Assembly (NCBI RefSeq): GCF_902493135.1
Contig: NZ_CABUOD010000015.1
Coordinates: 41,981 to 105,980, forward strand
DNA length: 64,000 nt
Direction: 5' to 3'
Source of the DNA: an uncultured Parabacteroides sp.
Lineage (GTDB): Bacteria; Bacteroidota; Bacteroidia; Bacteroidales; Tannerellaceae
In this document: one piece after another, positions 35,477 through 44,545 of the stretch
Position numbering within the stretch: position 1 is the stretch's first letter
How the letters are laid out: each line of letters starts with the position of its first letter
Notes under the pieces: model-generated
Database searches by the model: none
Seen by the model: the letters and a program-made list of their open reading frames with translations, nothing else
What the model was told of the DNA's origin: nothing
Position numbers and translations under genes: made by a program

Positions 35477-35866
35477 TTAGTTGGATGAAACAAGCGAGCC
35501 GAAGTAAATGACCAAAGCGAGGAATACGGCTACAAGGATGAAAAGGACGATGATTTGCTTTTCGAGGGAAAGATGGCGGAGGAACGGAATGTGACGCGTC
35601 CAACCTGAAACGGCTTGGATCTGTTCGTCTTCTTCATCTTCTTTCGGAAATTCGTAACCGTTTGCTTCCAAGATCTCCATTGCACGGGGGACTTCGCTTT
35701 CAAGCAGCTCGATGCGGATGCCGCCCATGTCGGCCGGGTACATGATCTGGCTCGTATATTCGTTTCTCAGATAACATTTGATTCCTTCCGATTTCAGGAG
35801 GGACTCGAGTATCTGTGCCTCTTCCGGTTCATAGAAACGGGCTATTTCGACTATTTTATCTTCCAT
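35477..35866 (-). CDS. DUF2007 domain protein with C-terminal membrane anchor
   Basis: A 129-residue protein. Residues 1-75 match the DUF2007 'putative signal transducing' fold: VEIARFYEPEEAQILESLLKSEGI, then a GGIRIELLESEVPRAMEIL segment. An acidic linker (PKEDEEDEQ) and one membrane helix near residues 105-125 follow. It is 29 bases downstream of hemG. The fold binds small ligands or metals in some relatives; no specific role can be given. Confidence 0.8.
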   Translation of the reverse strand: MEDKIVEIARFYEPEEAQILESLLKSEGIKCYLRNEYTSQIMYPADMGGIRIELLESEVPRAMEILEANGYEFPKEDEEDEQIQAVSGWTRHIPFLRHLSLEKQIIVLFILVAVFLALVIYFGSLVSSN

Positions 35867-35895
35867 ATTAATATGTTGTTAATGTAAATACTGAT

Positions 35896-37272
35896 TTACC
35901 CGTTTATTAATTTGTTCGCGATTTCTGTTGCCTGGCGGATACGGTCGGCCATGCCGATACCGCCTTTGATGTTTCCGGCCAGCGTGAGGCCGGGGTAGGC
36001 CGCTTGCAGTTCGTCGATCGTTTCGAAGCGGGCGCCGCTACTCTGTTCGTATTGCGGAATGGCATGTTCGTGGCGGAAGATACGGATCATATCCGGCTCT
36101 GTCTCCTCCGGGAATTTGAGCATGGCATGGAGCTCGTGCCTGATGAGCGCTTTCAGTTCCTCTTCCGGCCAGGTCGTCAGGTCGGCATGCTTCACGCCTC
36201 CGATAAAGAACGAGAAGAGAGCACCCTCTTCCGGAGCCCGTCCTGCAAAACACGCGGAGGGGAAAAGAATGCCGAGCACGTCTTTTTTCTCGCAGGAAGG
36301 GACCAGGCCTCCGAAGGCATCGAAACGTAATCCGCCAGTGTCGTGGAATCCGACGCTGGCTTGTACGACCGGTGCATAATGCAGGTTACTGATCCGCTCC
36401 ATCTTTTCTTTCGGGACGAAAGGCAGCAGGTCCGGCAATGTATAAGCGCCGGTGGTCGTGACGATCCGCTCCGCAAGAATAGCCTGTTCGCCGTCGGCTG
36501 TCGAATAGGTGACCATCCATTTGTTTGTACAAGGCCGGATCGTGACGTCGGCGGCTGAAAGGGTGATACGGGCCGGACCGATCGCCCCGGCCATCGCATC
36601 GGTCAGCTTGTCCAATCCTCCGTCGGCGGAAAATACTTTCTTGCTGGCGAGGCGGTCGCGATCTGTTTTCGGTTGCTTGGCTTTCGCGATGGTTCCGCGG
36701 ATGAAGCTCCCGTATTGCTGTTCCAGGTTGTAGAGCTTCGGGAGCGCATAACGAGTGACGAGTTTCATCGGATCGCCGGCATAGACACCGGATAGGAACG
36801 GGTCTACCGCATAGTGCAGGAACGATTTACCCAGGCGGCGGGCAGCTAATTCCCCGACAGACTCATCCGGGTTATTCCCTTTTGCCCGAAACGGCTCTCC
36901 GAGGATACGGAACTTGTCGCCAAGCGTAAACAAAGGAGTCGTGACCGCGCTGAACAGTCCGGACGGGAGAGCTCGGAACCGCTCCCCTTTCCAGATCAGC
37001 CGGCGTTTGGATTCTTCGCGGGCAGTCTCCAGTGCACAGGCAGGGGAGAGGGCTTCGAATAGTTCGGCGACTTCGGGATAGGAGACTACACCTGTGTTGG
37101 GGCCGCTTTCGTAGACAAAATCCTTTTCGCGGAACGTATGGATTTGTCCTCCGACACGATCAGCCTTTTCGAGGATATGAATGTCTTTTCCGGCGCGGGC
37201 CAACCAGAAGCCGGTTGTCAATCCGGTCAATCCGGCACCGATAATCAAAATATCTGTCTGTTGGGGTTCCAT
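35896..37272 (-). CDS. hemG: Protoporphyrinogen oxidase (FAD-dependent)
   Basis: Oxidises protoporphyrinogen (or coproporphyrinogen) in heme synthesis; 458 residues with FAD. The dinucleotide-binding motif is ILIIGAGLTGLTTGFWLARAG near residues 9-29, followed by EKADRVGGQIHT. FLSGVYAGDP near 175 and the C-terminal FAD segment LAGNIKGGIGMADRI are typical. It is four bases downstream of hemN, so the two are translationally linked. Many Bacteroidetes lack early heme-pathway genes and take up porphyrins, which fits the receptor genes upstream. Confidence 0.9.
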   Translation of the reverse strand: MEPQQTDILIIGAGLTGLTTGFWLARAGKDIHILEKADRVGGQIHTFREKDFVYESGPNTGVVSYPEVAELFEALSPACALETAREESKRRLIWKGERFRALPSGLFSAVTTPLFTLGDKFRILGEPFRAKGNNPDESVGELAARRLGKSFLHYAVDPFLSGVYAGDPMKLVTRYALPKLYNLEQQYGSFIRGTIAKAKQPKTDRDRLASKKVFSADGGLDKLTDAMAGAIGPARITLSAADVTIRPCTNKWMVTYSTADGEQAILAERIVTTTGAYTLPDLLPFVPKEKMERISNLHYAPVVQASVGFHDTGGLRFDAFGGLVPSCEKKDVLGILFPSACFAGRAPEEGALFSFFIGGVKHADLTTWPEEELKALIRHELHAMLKFPEETEPDMIRIFRHEHAIPQYEQSSGARFETIDELQAAYPGLTLAGNIKGGIGMADRIRQATEIANKLING

Positions 37273-37276
37273 TGCG

Positions 37277-38644
37277 TTATACCGGTTTAGAAAATGATTT
37301 ATTTGTTCCGAGCATCAGCTTGTCCAGCGAAGCGGCTATGTTTCGGACGAAAAGCCTGCCTTCGGGCGTCATCCTGATTTGGTTTTCGTCGAATTCGATC
37401 AATCCGTCTTCTGCAAATTCGCGGAGACGCGCTTCGTCGTAGGCGGTCGCTTGCTTGATGGAGCGGGCGGGGACGGAAAGCAGTTCCGACAATTCGTTCC
37501 AGTCGATCCGGTAGTTGCACATCAGCATTTCGATCACTTCCCGTGTAATCTGTTCCTCCCGGCTCAGGAGATATCCTTTGGCGACAGGCAAGATGCCGGC
37601 TTCGACTTTCTCGATATACTCCATGATGTCTTTTGTGTTCTGGGCGTAAGCCGTTCCGAGCTGGCTGATCCCGGTCACGCCGAAAGCATAGACCTGGCCG
37701 GTAGTGCGGCGTGTGCAATATCCCTGGAAATTACGATGCAGCTGTCCGTTCTGCAAAGCCGTGTACAACTCGTCGTCTTGGCGGACGAAATGATCCAGCC
37801 CGATCGGCTGGTAGTCCGCTTCGCAGAGGATTTTGCGGGCCGCTTCGAACATCCGGCTCTTCTCGTCACCGGATGGCAGTCCGGTTTGTTCCAACACCTT
37901 CTGCCGGGGGAAAGCCCAGGGCACATGGGCATAAGAAAAGGTGACGAGCCGGTCCGGTTTCAGGGAAACGGCCTTTTCGATCGTTTCGGCAAAACTCGCT
38001 TCCGTCTGGTGGGGCAAGCCGTAGAGGAAATCCATATTGATGCGTACTTCGCATGAGCGCAGGGCTGCCACGATCTCTTCCGGTCGCAGCAGAGAGGCTT
38101 TCCGGTGCACGGTTTTCAGGACTTGTTCGTTGAAATCCTGCATACCGATACTGAACCGGTTGAATCCGATTTTTGTCAGTTTGACCCAATCACGTTCCGT
38201 CATCCAGCCAGGGTGGCATTCGATTGCTATCTCCGGGTCGCAGATATGGCGGAACTCGTTTAAAACATGTGCGTTCAACTCTTCCAGTTCGAGCGCAGGG
38301 AGAGAGGTCGGAGTACCTCCGCCGTAATGAACCTGCGAGATCTTGCGTTTCTTGTCGAGCAAAGGAAGCACCAGGTCGATCTCCTTGTGCAATGCCGCTA
38401 TATACCGGTCTATGGTTTCCAGCTTCGGAAAAGCATAGGAATTGCACCCGCAATAATGGCAGAGGCGCCGGCAGAAGGGAATATGAAAATAGAAAGAAAT
38501 CAACTCCGGCTGCTGGCGGTTGGATTTACGGATGGCATCCGCATAATTCCGGCTTGTGAATCCGTCATGGAAATAGTTGGCAGGCGGATAACTGGTGTAT
38601 CGGGGAACCGGCACATTGTATTTTTCTAAGAGTTCCTGTTTCAT
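37277..38644 (-). CDS. hemN: Oxygen-independent coproporphyrinogen III oxidase
   Basis: A radical SAM enzyme of 455 residues that converts coproporphyrinogen III to protoporphyrinogen IX without oxygen. The cluster motif is YFHIPFCRRLCHYCGC with Cys58, Cys62 and Cys65, plus Cys67 as in true HemN. HYGGGTPTSL and the HemN C-terminal domain (residues about 360-440) are present, which argues against HemW. It overlaps the MFS gene by four bases and is followed by hemG. Confidence 0.92.
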   Translation of the reverse strand: MKQELLEKYNVPVPRYTSYPPANYFHDGFTSRNYADAIRKSNRQQPELISFYFHIPFCRRLCHYCGCNSYAFPKLETIDRYIAALHKEIDLVLPLLDKKRKISQVHYGGGTPTSLPALELEELNAHVLNEFRHICDPEIAIECHPGWMTERDWVKLTKIGFNRFSIGMQDFNEQVLKTVHRKASLLRPEEIVAALRSCEVRINMDFLYGLPHQTEASFAETIEKAVSLKPDRLVTFSYAHVPWAFPRQKVLEQTGLPSGDEKSRMFEAARKILCEADYQPIGLDHFVRQDDELYTALQNGQLHRNFQGYCTRRTTGQVYAFGVTGISQLGTAYAQNTKDIMEYIEKVEAGILPVAKGYLLSREEQITREVIEMLMCNYRIDWNELSELLSVPARSIKQATAYDEARLREFAEDGLIEFDENQIRMTPEGRLFVRNIAASLDKLMLGTNKSFSKPV

Positions 38645-39849
38645 ATCGTACTTGTCTTTTTTCTGAAAACCGTTATTATATAAATGAGGGATATCAGGGC
38701 GATGCTTGCCTCGAAGAAGAAGAGCCCGTGATAGCCCGTATGATCTGCAATTCTCCCGCTCAGGATGGCCATCAACATGCCGCTGAGATGCGTGATGACC
38801 GTCTGGATCGTGAAATCCGTCCCTTCGCGTCCGGGGCGTACACAGTCCATGGCGGTCGTATAGACCACGATCGTCGCCATCCCGTAGCTACCCCACAGAA
38901 GGAAAATCCCGCCATAGAGCAAGGGGGTCGTGGGATGCACGTACGAAAGTCCGAGGAAATAGAGTGTCGCCATCAAGACGAATACCGCAAACAGGATGCG
39001 TGCCCTGAAACGGCCGATCCGGCGTACGATCATCCCTCCGGCAAACGAGGAGAGGAATCCGACGAATGTCCCCGCCACTCCGCTCATCACCCCGATCTCT
39101 TTCATGTCGTAGCCCAGGTCGACCAACCAAGGCTTCAACATGGCGAGCGTACCGATCAGTCCGGAATAGTAGAGGAAGAGGAAACCGATCTGTTTCCAGA
39201 TGCTCCGGCGGGCGAAGAAATAGATCACATCGGCCTTTTTGGCCCGTTCATGCGTGTCCTTCGGCTGGATGCGGATGCCTTTGTTGAAGAAGAGCGGCAG
39301 AAGGGCGGCGATGACGAACAGCGCGACGCAAGGCAGCAGGCCGTTCCATCCGATCTGCTTGAAGAGCAGGAGCAAGACTCCGCCCCCGATCATCGAGCCG
39401 CCGAAACTTCCCATCGACTGCATGCTGTTGGCCATGCTTTTATCTTTCCGGCTAAAGGCGAGTACCGCCAGCGCATCGGTCGCGATATCTTGTGTGGCGG
39501 AGGCGATGAAGGAAACGATAATCAGGGCGACGATCGTATAGAAGTCCGTATGGAAATCGAGGAAAGCGACGGCGAAGATCAAGCCGGCGTAGATCAGTTC
39601 GGAAGAAAAAATCCACCGTTTATAGTCGCCCGTCGTCACGGCATGGCGGTCTACCATCGGCGACCAGAGGAATTTCAGGATCCAGGGCAGCTTGATCAGC
39701 TGGAGAAGCCCGATGGCCGAGAGTGAAAAGTCCTCCTGCCGCATCATGACGGGGATGACGGTGGAAAAGAAACTCATCGGGATCGTCTGCGCAATGTAGA
39801 GGCAGAAGAAGGTCGCGAGGTTGTATGTTTTGTCTTTCTGTATCATCAA
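38641..39849 (-). CDS. MFS permease (AmpG/RhtX-like)
   Basis: A 402-residue inner-membrane transporter with about twelve helices. The opening CLYIAQTIPMSFFSTVIPVMMRQ and LIKLPWILKFLWSPMVDRHAVTTGDYKRWI are typical of the AmpG and RhtX/FptX branch, which moves muropeptides or siderophores. Its place between two TonB receptors and hemN-hemG makes an iron-chelate or porphyrin cargo more likely than muropeptides. That is an inference from context. Confidence 0.8.
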   Translation of the reverse strand: MMIQKDKTYNLATFFCLYIAQTIPMSFFSTVIPVMMRQEDFSLSAIGLLQLIKLPWILKFLWSPMVDRHAVTTGDYKRWIFSSELIYAGLIFAVAFLDFHTDFYTIVALIIVSFIASATQDIATDALAVLAFSRKDKSMANSMQSMGSFGGSMIGGGVLLLLFKQIGWNGLLPCVALFVIAALLPLFFNKGIRIQPKDTHERAKKADVIYFFARRSIWKQIGFLFLYYSGLIGTLAMLKPWLVDLGYDMKEIGVMSGVAGTFVGFLSSFAGGMIVRRIGRFRARILFAVFVLMATLYFLGLSYVHPTTPLLYGGIFLLWGSYGMATIVVYTTAMDCVRPGREGTDFTIQTVITHLSGMLMAILSGRIADHTGYHGLFFFEASIALISLIYIITVFRKKTSTI

Positions 39850-39864
39850 ATATCTTGTTTATCT

Positions 39865-40060
39865 GTTTCCGGAAGTTCCCGAAACGCTCAAAAATGTTTT
39901 TTGGGGCTTTCGGGAAGTCCGGACACCTTCAAAAATGATTTTTTTGGCTTTCCGGAGGTCCCGCTGCCTTCAAAAATGATTTTTGGGGCTTTCGGAAAGT
40001 TCCGACACCTTCAAAAATGGTTTTCCGGCTTTCCGGAACTTTCCGACGCCGTTAAAAATT
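39865..40060. repeat. Array 4: tandem 41-bp repeat, about 4.5 copies
   Basis: The marker CAAAAATG recurs at 39889, 39930, 39971 and 40012, exactly 41 bases apart, and a decayed fifth copy at 40053 runs into the stop codon of the TonB receptor. Each unit has a TTTCGGAAAGTTCCGA-like part and a CAAAAAT-G-ATTTTTG dyad. It lies between the upstream receptor gene and the MFS gene in the same direction. Confidence 0.9.
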
Positions 40061-42133
40061 CAGCTGGATATTCCCGCCGATCGTGAACGGCCGTCCTTTT
40101 TGTGCCAGGCCCTTTCCGCCTGTCTCGAAATAGAAAGCCGAATAGTCCGCACCGGTCATATTTTTCGCCCAGATCGCAAAGGTAATAAATTCTTTTGTTG
40201 CAGATACTTTTGCATTCAACAGTCCGTAGTAAGGTTGCGAAACTTTGTTGTCTTCTTTCCACTGGATGCGTCCCGTCCCGGTGTAGTTCGTGCTGATCGT
40301 GAAGCGGTCGATGTGGCGGCAAGGGTTCGGGATCGTATAATCGGCTCCGACGGCAAAGGTGTGGCGCGGGACCATCGGCAGGAAATTGCCGCTATAATCG
40401 ATGCCTCGCCGTTCATCCTTGTAATCTTTGAAGGTGGCATGCGTAAAGCCGTAGTTCACCTGCACCATCAGCCCGTTGACCGGATTCCCTTGCAGGCTGA
40501 CCTCGACGCCTTTGCTCTCGCTGCGCCCGGCGTTGCGCAGGAACTGCCCGTTCTGGGTGGCGAGCATCTGGTAAATCTGCTGGTTCTTCCAGTCGATCCA
40601 GAAAAAGCAGAACTCGGCGTTCAGGCGGTTGTCGAGGAACGGGTGTTTGGCTCCCAACTCGTAGTTCCAACTGGTTTCGGGGCGGAACGTGCGGTCTTCC
40701 TCGCGGTCGAAAGAGGTGTTGAAGCCGCCTGTCTTATATCCTTTCGTCACGGTGGCGTAGAGCATGCCGGTAGAGGGAAACATATATTGCAGGGCGATCT
40801 TCGGTGTGACCTGGCTGAACTTGAGCCGGCTGTCGAAGGCGTCCATCTGTTCGCTGCCGCCGTCCGTCTCTTTATAGAAAAGGAAATCGTTGGAGGTATG
40901 CTCATAATCGTAGCGGATGCCGAAAGTCAGTGACAGGCCGCGTGTCAGCAGGTTGTCAACGGTGGACTGGTGGTAAAAAGCGACGCCGTAGGCCGGCGTG
41001 TCGTACAGCTTGCGTGTCGCATAGTCTTTGGTGAAATAATCGAGTGTCACGGTGTTGTCGATCCCCTGCCAGAAACCGAAGGCGCCGAACAGCCATTTGT
41101 AACGTCCGGGAGTCGTCGATTTGATGTTCAGTTCTTCGGAAAACATTTTCTGCTTCATATCCTGACGCGCGAAATAGATGCTTCGGGGAGAGAAATCCTG
41201 GTCGATGCCCTGATGGTCCGAGATATATTGGAAGGCGGTCCGGCTGTTGATGCTGTAGCCCGTCCCCTGGTAATCCGCCGAGAAGCCGGTCGTCGAAAGC
41301 GTCCGTTTGTAGAAACTGTAGTCGTTGTAGTCGACTTCGCCCGGTTTATGCGTGACCGAATCGCAGACGGCGTAGGGATAGCCGCCCTGGACCGAACGGT
41401 CGAACGAACTCATCAGCCCGAGTGCCAGGTTCTCCCGGGGCTTCCAATCCAGGCGGATACGGGCCGATCCGGATTTCATATCGTCTGCTTTCTTGCCGGT
41501 AAAAAGATTGGTGAAATAGCCGTCGCTGTTCCGGTAATCGCCGGAGAGGGCATATCCGAACTTTTCACCGATCTTTTTATAATGGGAGAGGGCATAGTCG
41601 CGGTGGCCGTAGCTGCCGTTGGAAAGCCAGATATTCGTCCCTTCATATTTCAGAGGCGATTTTGTATAGACGTTGATGATGCCGCCCATCGTGTTACGGC
41701 CGTAGAGCGTCCCTTGCGGACCGCGCAGCACTTCGATCCTGTCCACCTCGTTGAAATCGAAATCGAAAGCCGATTTTTCGAAATAGGGGATGCCGTCCAC
41801 ATACAGCCCGACCGAGGGGGCATTGATTTTCGATCCGATCCCGCGGATATAGACCGGCGAGGTCAGTTTCGATCCGTAGTCCGGCATAAAGAGGTTCGGG
41901 ATAAAGGAACTGAACTCTTTGATTCCCGTGATATTCCGGTTCTGGATGGCCGTTCCCGTCACGGCTGATGCCGACAGGGGTTCCAGCCGGAGGTCGCGCT
42001 GTTGCTTGAACGACTGCACGACCACTTCGTTCAGTTCGACATTGCGGATTTTCGCCGTGTCTTTTTCAATTTCTTCCCCTCTTGCCGTATAGGCGAGGCA
42101 GAGCAGTATCGGGAGGTAGTAGAATGGTTTCAT
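40052..42133 (-). CDS. TonB-dependent receptor (small-ligand type)
   Basis: A 693-residue outer-membrane gated channel with signal peptide (MKPFYYLPILLCLAYTARG). It has no STN or carboxypeptidase-like N-terminal domain, so it is not SusC-type. The plug contains ELNEVVVQSFKQQRD, PVYIRGIGSKINAPSVGLYVDG and RIEVLRGPQGTLYGRNTMGG. The barrel ends in TIGGNIQLNF. It is a tandem paralog of the next gene, three bases away. Context suggests uptake of a siderophore, heme or porphyrin. Confidence 0.9.
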   Translation of the reverse strand: MKPFYYLPILLCLAYTARGEEIEKDTAKIRNVELNEVVVQSFKQQRDLRLEPLSASAVTGTAIQNRNITGIKEFSSFIPNLFMPDYGSKLTSPVYIRGIGSKINAPSVGLYVDGIPYFEKSAFDFDFNEVDRIEVLRGPQGTLYGRNTMGGIINVYTKSPLKYEGTNIWLSNGSYGHRDYALSHYKKIGEKFGYALSGDYRNSDGYFTNLFTGKKADDMKSGSARIRLDWKPRENLALGLMSSFDRSVQGGYPYAVCDSVTHKPGEVDYNDYSFYKRTLSTTGFSADYQGTGYSINSRTAFQYISDHQGIDQDFSPRSIYFARQDMKQKMFSEELNIKSTTPGRYKWLFGAFGFWQGIDNTVTLDYFTKDYATRKLYDTPAYGVAFYHQSTVDNLLTRGLSLTFGIRYDYEHTSNDFLFYKETDGGSEQMDAFDSRLKFSQVTPKIALQYMFPSTGMLYATVTKGYKTGGFNTSFDREEDRTFRPETSWNYELGAKHPFLDNRLNAEFCFFWIDWKNQQIYQMLATQNGQFLRNAGRSESKGVEVSLQGNPVNGLMVQVNYGFTHATFKDYKDERRGIDYSGNFLPMVPRHTFAVGADYTIPNPCRHIDRFTISTNYTGTGRIQWKEDNKVSQPYYGLLNAKVSATKEFITFAIWAKNMTGADYSAFYFETGGKGLAQKGRPFTIGGNIQLNF

Positions 42134-42136
42134 GTC

Positions 42137-44461
42137 TTAAAATGTAACGGTGATCTCGCCGCCGATCTGGAAGGGTTTGCCTTTCTGGATGAACGACTGG
42201 TTGAACGATTCGAAATAGAACGCCTGGTAGTCCGTGTTCGTGATGTTGCGGCTCCACAGGTTCAGGTTGACGATGCCCTTGCGGACGCCCACTTTGGCAT
42301 TGACGAGGCCGTAGAACGGCTGGCTGATGTCGTTCTTCTCCGTCCAGAAGATCTTGCCGGCTCCGGTGAACTGGGCGGATGCGATGAACTGGTCGATCAT
42401 CTTCCGGTGGAGCAACTTCGTGTATTGCAGTCCCAAACTGACGGTGTGGCGCGGCGTGTAAGGAATGAAATTATCCTTGCAGTCCGTTTTCACGATCTGG
42501 CTGTTCTCGTCCTTGTCCGTGAAGATGTAATCGCGGAAAGTGGCGCGGGTAAAACCGTAGTTGAGGTCGGCGGTCAGTCCGTCCATGATACGGCCCCGCA
42601 GACTCAACTCCACGCCGTAGCTGTTCGCCTTTCCTCCGTTGGTGATCATGCGTCCGCTGCCGTTCTCGGCAAAGCTGGTCAGTTGGAGGTCGCGGATGTC
42701 CATGTAGAAGAGGGTCAGTTCCGCACTCAGCCTGTCCCGGAGCAGCTCGCTGCGGATGCCGGCTTCGTAGTTCCAGCTGTGTTCCGGTTTGTAGGAAGCG
42801 ACATTCTTCACTTCACCCGGTTGTTCGGCTTTGTCGGGAGCGAACTTGGACATCAGGTCGTATTTGGCCTGCGCCTGGACCAGGTCGCCGAACATCTGCA
42901 CGTTATATCCTCCTGTCTTGTACCCTTTGGCGACCGAGAGATACGTGAATGTTCCGGGCGTGCATTGGTAACGGAGCGAAACCTTCGGCAATACTTGCAG
43001 GAAATCCTGCGAGATGTTGCCGTCCATAGTCGTCGTGACCGGGAGCGTCATCTTCATCGGTCCCATTTGCACGCCGATCTTCATGCTGTCCACTGCCGAA
43101 TGATAGTCCAGACTCGCCTTTTCGTAGTCCAGGCGGATACCGGCGGTGATAGAAAGCCCTTCGACGAAGAGGTGATCGTAGGTCGATTGGTGGAAAGCGG
43201 CGAAGCCGTGAGTCGGTGTGCCGAACTTTCCGGGGAAATAGATCCGGTCCAGTTCGTCTCCCTGGACGTTCAGTTTCGGCGCTTTCGGGTTATTCGCCAG
43301 TATGTCGTCGAATGCTTTTTGCAGAATGCCTGTCAACCCGTCTTTCTTGAAGACGACCGGACCGTCGGTGTTCAGGCTGTTATAAAATCCATAGGCGCCG
43401 AAGCTCCATTGGTAATTGCTTTTTGTATTGGATTTGATCGCCAGTTCTTCGCTCCATGCGTATTGTTTCTGGCTTTGGTGGAGGGTGAAGACAGACTGTT
43501 CCGTATAGTCCTGGTCCATCTTCATGTCGTCTTTCAGATATTGGTAGGCCGTGGTGGAGGCGAGGATGAAACGGTCCGTTTTCCATTCCAGGTACAAGCT
43601 GTTGTTCAGCGTGCGGCGCCAATAGGAACTCGGATCGTTGATGCGGATCGGCTGCACGGTTCCGGTCTGCGGGTCGTACTGCCCGTAAGGGAAGGCTTTT
43701 TGTGTTACATAGTCATAGTTGAGTGCATATTGCGCTTTCAAATGATCCGTAATATGCACTTCCAACTTGAAACGGCCGCCTGCCGATTCCTCTTTGTCTG
43801 CCTTTGTGCCGTCGTATTCGTTGATGAAAAAGCCGTCGTTGCGGTCGTAATACCCGTTTAGCGAGATCCCGACGTTTTCACCGATCTTGCTGTATTGGGC
43901 GACTTTGGCTTTGGCCGCCCCGTAATTGCCCATCGACATCGTGACTTTTGTCCCCTGGTAATCGAAGGGGGAGAGGGTGTAGATGTTGACGATGCCTCCC
44001 ATTGCGTTACGCCCGTAGAGGGTTCCCTGCGGTCCCCGTAAAACTTCGATGCGTTGGATATCGTTCAGTTCGAAATCGAAAGCGCTTTTATCCAGGTAGG
44101 GGACGTTGTCGACATATAGTCCGATGGATTGCCCGCTGCTCCTCGCTCCGATTCCGCGTATATAAATGGCTGAAGTCATTTTCGAACCGTAATCCGGCAT
44201 ATACAGGTTGGGAACGAAAGCGCTGATATCCTTGAGGGCGTCTATCTGCCTGGCTGCTATCGCTTGGGGCGAGAGGATGGAAACGGCTCCCGGAAGCATG
44301 CGGAGGTCGTTCGTCTCCTTTGTGGAAGAAGTGACGATCACCTCACCTATATTATAGGTCTTGATCGTGTCGTTCACATGTTCGTTCACCCGTTCGGCTT
44401 TCATCGGTTGCAAACATGTAAGCACGCCTGCAACAAGGACATACAGATAGCGTTGATTCAT
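42137..44461 (-). CDS. TonB-dependent receptor (small-ligand type), paralog
   Basis: A 774-residue receptor with signal peptide (MNQRYLYVLVAGVLTCLQPMKA). The plug motifs repeat those of its neighbour: IRGIGARSSGQSIGLYVDNVPYLDKSAFDFEL and RIEVLRGPQGTLYGRNAMGG. It is about 80 residues longer in the barrel loops, so the two may take different forms of the same ligand class. Both end with a Phe after an alternating strand (GGEITVTF). It heads the run toward hemG. An 18-bp palindrome lies upstream. Confidence 0.9.
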   Translation of the reverse strand: MNQRYLYVLVAGVLTCLQPMKAERVNEHVNDTIKTYNIGEVIVTSSTKETNDLRMLPGAVSILSPQAIAARQIDALKDISAFVPNLYMPDYGSKMTSAIYIRGIGARSSGQSIGLYVDNVPYLDKSAFDFELNDIQRIEVLRGPQGTLYGRNAMGGIVNIYTLSPFDYQGTKVTMSMGNYGAAKAKVAQYSKIGENVGISLNGYYDRNDGFFINEYDGTKADKEESAGGRFKLEVHITDHLKAQYALNYDYVTQKAFPYGQYDPQTGTVQPIRINDPSSYWRRTLNNSLYLEWKTDRFILASTTAYQYLKDDMKMDQDYTEQSVFTLHQSQKQYAWSEELAIKSNTKSNYQWSFGAYGFYNSLNTDGPVVFKKDGLTGILQKAFDDILANNPKAPKLNVQGDELDRIYFPGKFGTPTHGFAAFHQSTYDHLFVEGLSITAGIRLDYEKASLDYHSAVDSMKIGVQMGPMKMTLPVTTTMDGNISQDFLQVLPKVSLRYQCTPGTFTYLSVAKGYKTGGYNVQMFGDLVQAQAKYDLMSKFAPDKAEQPGEVKNVASYKPEHSWNYEAGIRSELLRDRLSAELTLFYMDIRDLQLTSFAENGSGRMITNGGKANSYGVELSLRGRIMDGLTADLNYGFTRATFRDYIFTDKDENSQIVKTDCKDNFIPYTPRHTVSLGLQYTKLLHRKMIDQFIASAQFTGAGKIFWTEKNDISQPFYGLVNAKVGVRKGIVNLNLWSRNITNTDYQAFYFESFNQSFIQKGKPFQIGGEITVTF

Positions 44462-44496
44462 CGTATTAATTGTAAACTATTAGTATTTTACGATTG

Positions 44497-44504
44497 CAAA
44501 GGAA
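44497..44504 (-). promoter_or_regulatory. Possible -7 box for the TonB receptor-hem run
   Basis: The minus strand reads TTCCTTTG (one mismatch to TAnnTTTG), 36 bases upstream of the start at 44461. Confidence 0.4.
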
Positions 44505-44526
44505 CGGTAAAGATGAAAGGCAATCA

Positions 44527-44544
44527 ATCACTACATGTAGTGAT
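44527..44544. promoter_or_regulatory. 18-bp perfect palindrome, candidate activator site
   Basis: ATCACTACATGTAGTGAT lies just 3' of the LuxR-type gene. Its centre is about 35 bases upstream of the -7 box of the receptor genes, near -45. That is where an activator such as the adjacent LuxR-type protein could bind. Confidence 0.5.
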
Positions 44545-44545
44545 T

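Noticed and set aside
42002..43861. A 619-codon open frame on the plus strand opposite the TonB receptor gene
   Set aside because: It is a shadow of a well-supported receptor with signal peptide and plug motifs; its own translation is low-complexity with many Val, Arg, Asp and His and matches no family.
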